A stretch of DNA of 64,000 bases from Hepsetus odoe (lineage: Eukaryota; Chordata; Actinopteri; Characiformes; Hepsetidae), in contig CM029387.1 in NCBI GenBank assembly GCA_017165825.1, positions 2,168,236 to 2,232,235 on the forward strand. The letters run 5' to 3'. The notes under the pieces are model-generated. The model searched no databases. It saw only the letters and a list, made by a program, of their open reading frames with translations, and was not told the DNA's origin. Positions 55,347 to 64,000 of this stretch are shown here, in pieces. The translations under genes were made by a program, and so were the position numbers. How positions within the stretch are numbered: position 1 is the first letter of the stretch; each line of letters starts with the position of its first letter.

Positions 55347-55396
55347 GCTGTGTGCTCTGAAAGTGTAACTGCACTGAAGCTCCGCTCCTTAAATAA
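55306..55396 (-). promoter_or_regulatory. Putative gfi1 TATA box and non-coding first exon
   Basis: On the minus strand TTATTTAAGG (about 55388-55396) resembles a TATA box. About 25-30 bases on, a short GA-rich leader would start and end at an excellent donor, CAACAG|GTCAGTG, with the last exon base at 55306. A matching acceptor, TCTAACCTGCAG, lies just before AGTGAGCATC-ATG of coding exon 1 (exon start 54044). Together these suggest a leader exon spliced 1.26 kb upstream of the start codon. Inferred from motifs. Confidence 0.5.
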
Positions 55397-55399
55397 CAC

Positions 55400-56740
55400 C
55401 CTCCACTTCCTGCAGGTGAGCAGAGCAGCCCCCTTACAGCAGGACAGGACACCGGACAGGTCATGCTGCAGCTCTCCATTGATTTTTATCATTATTGATG
55501 CACTTTTGTAACAAAAAATAGCCAATTTTCCACAAAATGGCAACTTTAGTGGAAGAGCATGAACATCTACTTCACTTCAGTATTGAGCTCATTTCAGAGC
55601 ATTTCTATTGGTCTATTTATTTTTCTATTTAGACGCTGAAAGCAATGTCATTATTTCATATTTTTAACCACAAAATATTATCATCTGCCATTTTGATTCC
55701 GGGACTGAAGATACTAAATACCACTTTAAACTGTGATTGTAATATTACAAAAGTCATAATAATGATAATGATACTTATATTATAATGGCATAATTATAAT
55801 ATTTAATATTATAATACTACATGATAAAATATTTGAAATTTATGTTCTATAAAACCATATACCATGGTGATACAATTTTGAAGATTATATTGGATAGTTT
55901 CAATTTTATTAGGACTAAATGTACATTTTATACTACATTAAATAGTACATTACTTCTTCTACAATAGCAACATAATTATTGTGCTAGAAAACATGTATAA
56001 CACTTTATTCTGATAGTGTGCAAGGTGAGCTTGTTGCTTCATAATGCAATCGCAGTGCTATAGAATATTCTTCTTTGAGATTATACCAAATAAATCACAC
56101 ATTGAAATGATTTCTGATGGATTAGGTTTTCATTTAATGCTACAAAATAAGATTGGATGCTAACCCACACGTGATCCAGACTCTATAAAATGTCATTATA
56201 ATGCAATAAAATGCAGCTTTGACATAAATACTATGTGGATTAGAATTAAATGTGCACTAAAATATGATTCGTCCTAAAAAATGAATCCTGGCATGGATAT
56301 TTGCGTCTTTCTGCAGACTTTGACGCCTGTGCTGAACTAAATCAGATCAGGATTTTCTCCTCCTGCAGATTTCATATTCAGGCTGCATGTGATTCAGGCT
56401 GCATGTGATTATATGCAATTACTCTGCCAGAAATAAAAACACAACAGCCCGCTGACGAGCAGGTTAGGTTTAGCCCACAACTTACTGCCCTAAAGCGTGT
56501 TTGGTGTTATCTCAGGCTAATTTGGTTATAGTCATGTCGTAGGTGTGAATTTAGATTTAGACTGTAGTAAGTGTGTCATAGGGACACGCCTTGTGTGGGA
56601 TAAACACACAGAGTTTGTCAGCTTTACAAATTGACTCAGATTCAGTTAGAGGTAGACAACACTCACATCTAAGGGGTATAAAGTATAAGTTAAAAACGCC
56701 ATTATTTCTAAAATAAAACCAACTCATCAGTACAGTGAAC
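55400..56740. other. Upstream flank of gfi1, no gene seen
   Basis: AT-rich from 55600 to 56280, and unique-looking around 56280-56560. No open frame with protein character and no recognised repeat. Confidence 0.5.
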
Positions 56741-56745
56741 AAGTT

Positions 56746-57115
56746 AATATATACAGTACTGTGCAAAAGTCTTGATCCCCTCATTTCTTCATATTTGGCT
56801 CCAGATTTTCTTGTATGTTTAAAGTCTTGTTGAGGAGCAGTTCTCCAGATCTTCCTGAAGGACAGTGTTGTTGTCTCTCATTTTCAGTCCAGTCTCTGTA
56901 CCTGAGCAGTTTGATAGTTCTGTGTTGGTTAATCCACACAGTGATCTACGTCTGAACCTTCAAGCAGAACAAAGCATCTAACTAAGGACATGAAGCAGTG
57001 AAGAACCAGGTGCAGATGATTCTAGTTGATCAGCTGATTCATTTACTGCTGATGCAGAATGCTGATTGGCTGGTACTCTTTATCTAGAGCGCTTAAAAAT
57101 TTGTTTCAAGTTTCT
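56746..57115 (+). mobile_element. Tc1-like MITE
   Basis: TATACAGTACTGTGCAAAAG at the left end, next to TA, is typical of Tc1/mariner termini. Inside are AGTTCTCCAGATCTTCCTGA, GTCCAGTCTCTGTACCTGAG and CTTTATCTAGAGCGC. The right end is lost, and no transposase is encoded. Confidence 0.75.
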
Positions 57116-58830
57116 TTAATTTCATTTGATTCAATTCATCCAATTTGACAAAGTGAAGAAAATAGTGTTTTTGCAACAAAGTCATTTCCTGGGCAAAATA
57201 AAGTGAGTAGTGTCTCAAGACACTTATGCTCATGGTATATAATTTTGCATTTTTTTACATGATTAGCTCATAAATCCAAATGCTTTTTTACACTGATTCT
57301 GATGTTCATTTCGAATTTTGCAGGCGCTTACATTAATAAGCAGAAGAAGCTTTTAAAATAGCAGATACTTTTTGGAATAAACCTTTAGAAATGTTAATGT
57401 AGGTCTATGCCAGGTCCCATTAAAGGCTGATGTAGGGGTCATGCAGTCCTGTGCATGCTGTCCTTAAATTAAAAAAAGGAAAAGTACCTACACACATACC
57501 CCCATGAAGTGGAAAAGAATTACAGACAAACAAAAATTACTTTTTGCTGCTTTTAATATCAAAATTGTGCCATGATCACAACATTCATGTCATATTATTT
57601 ACTAAATGTTGCAAAGAAGACGCAGAATAATGTGCAAGTCATAGAAAGTGCTGAATAATTAATATCAAAAACTGAAACACTCACAGTGGAAAGTGAATAA
57701 TTTATAGTAGTTAGTGAATAATAAGCTTTAATAATAATCACTGAGTAATAGGGCCACAGTGTTGAAGCTAACTAGTGCAATTTAGCTTCAAGTGCAAGTG
57801 CATGATGAGATGTTGGTTCCACTCCATCCAAAAGCATCACATTGGAGAGTCTGTGTGATGCCCAGACCCATTTGTAGCAAATTTTGGCTCATAGTCTTCA
57901 ATAAAGAAGGCTATAGAGCCCTTACACAGATGTGGGATATTCACTGACCATGGCAATCGTGGGACGGTTGGTCAGTGCTGTTCATAGCTTGAGTTCTTCG
58001 CCCCTCATCTAGTTGGCTGCACGTGGAGACAGTTCGGCTAGCCGGCGTGACGGCCGCCCACTCTCAAGTGTCATTATGCTGCTGTCTGGTGGCTTCTTTC
58101 TGCCGGGAAAGCCTCCGAATCTGTACAGGACAAAGACCCACCCATGAGTTACAGTAAAGGCCTATGAAGTCTAGGCCAGCTAGTGCAGAGTCAGTGGCAG
58201 ATAAGACCCAAGGCATGAAGCCGTAAAAGATCATCACTGATGTCAGCTTTGAATGTAGTTTCTAACAGACCTGCTTGCTTTAAGTTAATGAGACCTTCAT
58301 TACTTACTAGCTACACTTGTCTCTAAGTTCCAGTTCATAAATGAACGTCAAACACCAAACAAGTCTTGGCTGACTGATTGCATTCGGGCCTTTAGTTTCA
58401 TCGGCAGCTTTCAAAGCATAAGAGAATGATATCCGATTGCATCTGTAAAAAAAGAACAACACTGTGGGAATCACATCAAGGCCAACAGACAGGCCTAAAA
58501 TCTGATTGGCTGAGCTGATTGAAACCAATAAAAAGCTGCTAAAGATATCAAAGTTGAACAGAACAAACTTTGAGCAGAATTTGATTGGAGATTATTCATA
58601 TAAAAAAAAATGTAAATAAATAAATCTGTTAGCCAGTCCGACTTGTCTGATGGAAAAGTTAATCAGAAATTCCTAAATATATCCAGAACTCAACCCTCAC
58701 ACTCTTGTGATCCATCCTGCATGTTCAAAATGAACAAATAATCCACATTCCACAAGTTTAATGAAGTAACCACTATATTGAACTACAGGCAATTAAATGC
58801 ATTAATATTATTATATATTATTATATTAAT
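57116..58830. other. Intergenic sequence, no gene seen
   Basis: Mostly AT-rich. A GC-balanced piece at about 57950-58210 (GGCTAGCCGGCGTGACGG, then TGGCAGATAAGACC with a GATA motif) may be a regulatory element, but nothing more can be supported. Confidence 0.4.
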
Positions 58831-58834
58831 TGTA

Positions 58835-58908
58835 ACCTCGTTAGCGCAATAGGCAGTGCGTCAGTCTCATAATCTGAAGGTCGGAAGTTTGATCCTCACA
58901 CGGGGGCA
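58835..58908 (+). pseudogene. tRNA-Met(CAT) pseudogene
   Basis: The segment follows elongator tRNA-Met closely: CCTCGTTAGCGCAATAGG, then the anticodon arm TCAGTCTCATAATCTGAAGG with CAT, then GTTTGATCCTCACACGGGG. Faults are A in place of the first G, two mismatches in the T stem (GGAAG against CTCAC), GTTTGA instead of GTTCGA in the B box, and an extra G near the 3' end. It is likely a dead copy. Confidence 0.7.
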
Positions 58909-58920
58909 ATTGTTCCTTTG

Positions 58921-59150
58921 GGGCAGCACGGTCTAGTGTTCAGGGAATAGGCCGCAGGACTGGAAGGTTTTGGGTTCAAATCCAAGATCAGTAGGTTGCC
59001 CTGAGGTTTTCTTGAACAAGGTACCGTCCCCGTCACTGCTCCCCGGCTGCTTTAAATAGCTGCCCCCTGCTGGACGGTGTGTGGGCAAAAAGCAGAGGAT
59101 GTATTTCATTGTGGGCAGGGTTGGGTTTCACAATTAGTCACTTTCACTTC
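58921..59150 (+). repeat. tRNA-derived SINE beside the tRNA-Met copy
   Basis: GGGCAGCACGGTCTAGTGTT head, TGGGTTCAAATCC, GTTGCCCTGAGGTTTTCTTG body and an AGTCACTTTCACTTC tail. Its head starts 13 bases after the tRNA pseudogene. Confidence 0.85.
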
Positions 59151-59249
59151 ATAAATTTTAAGTCAGTGGTTGCTTGGCAACAGCCACATACTTTGAAGAA
59201 AATGACCAAGGACTGCTGTTAGGTTTGTATTTCATTAATAAGCGTCTTT

Positions 59250-59985
59250 TATCATATTTTGTCACTTAAGGCTGAACGTTTTAGTGATTTTCACATTAAT
59301 GAAGGCCTCTTCCTGCTTTGTCTTTCGTGTTTTCTGGAGGTATTGATCACCGATTTGGTGCAAGCTTCTCTCTCTGTGAACAGCAGCATTGCCCGTCGTC
59401 TGGCCCGTCCTCTCTGCTTGTTGATGAAGCTGAACGTAAATGTGACAAACTCTCATCAGAACAGGAAAACCAAAGCCACTCTGAACTGATACTATCACTG
59501 CAATGACAGGTCAACATTGCGATGAGCTTGTGAAATGAGGTCTGCTGTTTTATTTTTTTTTCACCTCCTCTCCCTCGTTCTGACTTCTGACGGTACCTCC
59601 TCGGCTCTTTAGAGAATACGTGATTGAAATAGCAGCGTGGGACAGCTCTGATCAGACTTGGGTTTCTTTCGCTTTTCTTGTTAGCGCAAAAGGATGGGGT
59701 AGTGCTGTAAAAAATAAACGGCAGAAGCGTAGAGCGTGCGGCCTACTGAGATATTTCTGCAGCCTGGCGCGAAAGCTCTTCACCCTAGAAGCCATAGTAG
59801 GTGACTGTAGCCTAGGCTAAAAAGACATGACCTTTGCAGCCACATTGCAATACCACACATGTGAATTAAAGGCTCACAGGGCATCCAAACACAGCAGCCT
59901 ACCAAGCCTTCAGGAAGTGCAGGGTGTTTAAGAACCAGTTTTCTCTCTGTGTCAACTGCTTTAGTCAACGTGAAGCGAAGTCTAG
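59250..59985. other. Non-repetitive island, candidate regulatory DNA
   Basis: GC-balanced sequence amid AT-rich flanks. Open frames exist on both strands (59259-59489 plus; 59262-59498 and 59780-59995 minus), but none shows a family signature or clear splice sites. It could be a conserved non-coding element; alignment is needed. Confidence 0.3.
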
Positions 59986-59999
59986 CATCTCTCATTAGA

Positions 60000-61775
60000 C
60001 CACATCTCTATAGAAGGTTTTATTTCTGGATCTAATTCCAGATTTTGACCCAGTTCCAATCTTCGCTCTGCCTGAAACTGCAGCAGAAGGAAGCCAGAAT
60101 GAGAGAAGCAGAACCTGATGAGAACCTGAGCTGATTCAAGGAGACCAAAAAAACAGAAAGATCATTTCCTTACCCATGATTCTTGAGAACTGGGGCTGCA
60201 TCTTCCAGATAAAACACACTCATGCAATGCTTAATGTTTTTCATACAATTTACCAATATATTTACCAGGACAATGTTGGCACAGAAAATTGATTTTATGT
60301 TGTTTAATACATATTGTTTATAATATATTTCAATAGATTAAAAATATTTTTATCAGAAATGATATATGTCATTTGTTATAATATGAAATGGTAGTTTAAA
60401 TAACCTAATTACTAGATTAAACGTTTAAAAAAAAAAAAAACATTTTAATGTACTTTTGAATTTTTTTTCATTTAAAAAAATAATTATTGAGGGCATCTCA
60501 AACTCTGAAGACCCTTTGACCATTTCCTTGTTGTTCTTTATGGCATAATATATGAAGTATTTAATTTTTGGGGTTTATTTAATCTACTTGTTCACCAATA
60601 AAAAGCGTAAAATGGTCTATTAAGAAGGTTCAATTTAACTTTGGCTTTTGACTTTGGCGATTAGAAGGTTCTGAAACAGATCTGTAATTCTGGATCACTT
60701 TCCTCAATAAATAAATTTGATTAATGATATTAAGTCATACCAGCTTGAGTACAATATTCAGTCTAAATTGTTCTCTCTAATACTTTTAAGACTTTTATTT
60801 TATTTTCATTTATTTTAGGTCAGATTTATGCAGAATTATAGGAATTTCATATTAATGCCCAATGTATCTACAGAGATCATGGACTTTATGGAAGAGGAAA
60901 AGTTTTATTAATGGGGTTTAAACGCCGTCCTTTACCTGGAAAAGTCCATCAGACGGATTTTCTGTTGTTTTCTTATAGAAAAGAATATTTTTTCTCCCTC
61001 AAGAATATTTGGCTGCATTTCCAGTGTAATTGTTATTATAAAATGAGATTAAATACAACATTGGTTAATTAAACTTAATTGAACATGGAATAATCTTGCT
61101 TTTAAATGATTATATAATTTATTTGAGCATCATTTATATGTAGAAGCTGATGAGTCAAAATATTTGTTCATTTAAAATATTTTTTTTGTCATCATTTGAC
61201 GGTGTTGACAAAAATCTAGTGTTGATTAACAAATGTTTATTAAAAGGTTATTTTACCAGAAACTTATCTTACAAAAATGTATACTTAAAAAAACATTTTT
61301 TAATTCAAAACTTGTCCCTGATCTAAAGAATCACTGGTATATCATTTGGTAGCCTCCACCCCCCAAACCACAGAAACCACACGGACTGAGACTGAGAGAG
61401 GAACTACATTTACATTTTACATGTAGTGCCTTTGCAGATGCTCAGTGAACATGTTAACAGTCAACGGCAAAAAGAAAGAGTAGCTAAATCAGAAAGGGTT
61501 TATAACACAGGACTGACACAGAACTGTTATCTTTGATCTTTATCGAGTGCAAGTGTGATGCATGATGGGAAAAAAAATGTATTAAATGAAATATATATAA
61601 GTGCAACCAGCCTCATTTACATTTAGCAATGCTGAGGATGGACTTAAACTGCACTTATTATCTAGTCAGCAAAGATGACACATTCACTACTACTAATGCT
61701 AAAGTACTCAAGACTCTTCTGGAAAAAACAAAACAAAAACCAGAAGTACTGATTCAACTACTTCACTCAGTAGAA
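60000..61775. other. AT-rich intergenic DNA
   Basis: Dense A/T runs and no gene. A scrap of the second SINE-type family may lie at 61405-61445 (ACATTTACATTTTACATG). Confidence 0.5.
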
Positions 61776-61778
61776 GTA

Positions 61779-61905
61779 AAAAAGTACAGGAATGTACTGA
61801 AAAGAAAGCAAAAAGTTACAGGAATGTACTGAGAGTATGAAGTAAAAAGTACAGGAATGTACTGAGAGTGTAAAGTAAAAAGTACAGGAGTGTTCTGAGA
61901 GTGTA
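61779..61905. repeat. Tandem repeat, about 35-40 bp unit
   Basis: Four units of AAAAAGTACAGGAATGTACT plus GAGAGTGTAAAGT, slightly diverged. Each contains GTACA-GGAA-TGTAC, a small hairpin. Confidence 0.85.
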
Positions 61906-64000
61906 GAGTGAGACGTGTCTCCTCTGAAGGACGTCTGGAGCGTCTGTCTGTGTGAAAGTGAACTGAATCTCACTCCATATTAATAGAATTAAAGACTATT
62001 AAAGCCTCGAACTTCAACTCCAATAAAAACAATCTACTGAAAATAATCCACATGAACTTCACCGCTTCACTTTCATCACCGTCTCTACTAGTTCTCCATC
62101 ACGGACACACACTCCACACACCCTGAACTCCACCGTCCACTCTCCCTGTCCTCTCTCTCACTCTCCTTCACTCTGTCCTGCACCGATGGACACAGAGGGA
62201 CGTCTCTTCTGAAACGACCATCTAATCTGAAACGGGTCCTCAAATATGTTCAGACTAAAGTAAGGAGTCTATTCAGAAAATGGAAGGAGGAGAAAGGACA
62301 GATATTTGGGTCAAAAAACAGGAAGGGAAAAAGTCACTTTTTCTTACTTCCAGTCTCTGTTAGTAGTATTTGAACTCACCATTAAAAAATATAATAATTT
62401 ATTCACTAACCAACCTGCAAATTACGTAATTGTGAGGAACATAATTGTGGACCCACATACAGATGCTTGCAGTTGAAGGGGTTAAGCTCTAACCTGCCCA
62501 GAGAACCGATGTGTTGTAAGATTTATATAACAGGGTTGACCAAAGAACAGTCTGTACAGCTTTGGTCTTCACACCATGATGGGTGGAGTTTAGAAGAAGC
62601 ACTTTGCTATAATGAGGCCGTGGTCTAACTTCAAATTAATCAGCGCCCCACTTCCCCAGCTACTCAACTTTGCCTCACTTTCACACGATGCTGTATCTGC
62701 CACCTCTCGCCGAGCATCACAGGTTTGTCTAAAAGCACATCACAGCTGTTACCTCTGACTGGCACTGCCATCTAACCAACTCTACTCAGTTTTTAACATG
62801 ATTCCTCAAATCGTCGAACCGAGTTCTCGGGAAAGTGCGTTTATTGCTAAACCGGATGAGGCCTTAAGCTGAGAAGCGATTCAAAGAGACTTGCTTATGA
62901 TGGTTTCCGATAGACATGATCTTCTATATGAATGCAATTACTGTTTTTTATCACTGTGATTTTTATTTCTTTCTAAAGGCAACTCAGAACTCAATAATTG
63001 ATTGTACAAGTGCCACTGACACTATATTAGCCTGATAGTTCCAAAACCAAAAGATCTAACAACCCGACTGACCCACTACTGTTCAAATAAGGGGATAAAT
63101 CTGATCTTTCTGAATCAAACTACAGATCTTCGCAGGCCAGGGCCAGACGAGAGAATAATTTAACGTCAAAACGACTGTCAGAGACTGAGAAAGTCAAAAC
63201 GACTGTTCTGAAGCTGAAGACAGCGGTGGCCAAGAGGACTAGAACCCAGGATGGAAAAGGTGTGGGTTCGATCAGACCAGTAGGTTAAAAGGAGCTGGCA
63301 GTGGAAGTGGTCATGACCTCAGCTGACCAGTGGAGATTGTGCATTGGGGGAATCATGGGTCATGATTTACGGCACTGGAATCAAAAACCACAAGACCGGA
63401 CCTCCCTCTTTTCATCCGCACAACCAATAAATTCATAGCTGAAGAAAAAAAGCCTTGAATTGGGCCATATTTACAAAAAAAATACCCTTTCTATGCACAT
63501 GCATGCTCTCAAACATCTGGACAATCAGCCAATATGTTTCTCATGAATGCAGAACCTGTAGAGCTCCACTGCTGCAAAGGCGGGGGCTGAAGAAACTGAG
63601 AGGGGAAAGTTTCATTAAGGGAACACATTTCATTTTTGGTTCCTGTATAGTTCAATCTGTTTTGGTATCTTCTAAAACAGGCAAAATAATAAAAATAAGG
63701 TGACTTTTCTATCTGATATATAAATGGTGCTGGCCAGCATCTGGCTGATATGATTTAAGGCTTTAATAATTAGAGACTCTTAAATGAACAGCTTGTTTGG
63801 TATGAAGAACTGGTTGAAAACTGGTTCTTCACTCCAGACTTTAGTTGCTGATGCACTTTTGGCCCAAAAAACCCTTAAAGGACGAGACAAAAAAAATGCA
63901 GAAAATGCACTGATTCTTGTTATTCCCAATGAATGTTGTATTAAAACCATGTTCATTGTCTGTCCTTGTTCATCTCATAATAGTCTGTGGCACGTCTATG
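61906..64000. other. Right-end intergenic DNA, no gene seen
   Basis: Contains a SINE-head scrap (63222-63290). Nothing else is recognisable. If the vertebrate gene order holds, evi5 would be expected beyond this edge, but no evi5 exon was found here. Confidence 0.5.
63222..63290 (+). repeat. SINE head scrap
   Basis: AGCGGTGGCCAAGAGGACTA, GTGTGGGTTCGATC and CAGTAGGTT. The body is missing. Confidence 0.55.

Noticed and set aside
58835..58908. Functional tRNA-Met gene
   Set aside because: T-stem mismatches, an altered B box and an extra 3' base argue for a pseudogene, though a scan with tRNAscan-SE could overturn this.

Overview
This is vertebrate, almost certainly teleost fish, genomic DNA. 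The genes are split into many short exons with GT-AG introns, and the sequence is rich in tRNA-derived SINEs, V-SINE-like pieces, short Tc1-like DNA elements and microsatellites. No prokaryotic operon, CRISPR array or viral genome was seen. The species cannot be named from the sequence alone. Every identification below rests on translating exons and comparing them with remembered vertebrate families; no database search was possible.

Seven protein-coding genes were reconstructed exon by exon. In each the splice phases close without a frameshift. From left to right they are mrpl37 (minus, 3415-9421, 7 exons, 400 aa), cdcp2 (plus, 11282-15615, 6 exons, 533 aa), tceanc2 (minus, 16948-20029, 4 exons, 211 aa), cdc7 (plus, 20781-26236, 11 exons, 545 aa), glmn (minus, 27782-34031, 18 exons, 590 aa), rpap2 (plus, 35136-48381, 12 coding exons, 609 aa) and gfi1 (minus, 49696-54034, 6 coding exons, 385 aa, plus a probable non-coding first exon near 55306-55362). 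Strands alternate strictly. The tceanc2/cdc7 and glmn/rpap2 pairs are therefore divergent and share short promoter regions, while cdcp2/tceanc2, cdc7/glmn and rpap2/gfi1 are convergent.

The block joins genes that lie in two places on human chromosome 1: MRPL37, CDCP2 and TCEANC2 at 1p32, and CDC7, GLMN, RPAP2 and GFI1 at 1p22. The products do not form one pathway. They cover mitochondrial translation (mrpl37), a cell-surface CUB protein (cdcp2), transcription elongation-like and Pol II CTD phosphatase functions (tceanc2, rpap2), replication-origin firing (cdc7), cullin-RING ligase inhibition (glmn) and blood and inner-ear transcriptional repression (gfi1).

The first 3.3 kb and the last 8.6 kb hold no convincing gene. 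They contain repeats, a decayed tRNA-Met copy and unique-looking sequence. Several non-repetitive islands (7.1-7.5 kb, 10.9-11.2 kb, 46.6-47.1 kb, 59.3-60.0 kb) look like candidate conserved non-coding elements, but this is inference. I found no clear evidence of an undescribed biological system. The most checkable oddities are a GC-AG intron in rpap2, an internal duplication in the gfi1 linker, a perfect homeodomain-like palindrome in an mrpl37 intron, a thrice-repeated 31-bp segment in cdc7 intron 1, and a probable TATA-driven gfi1 leader exon.
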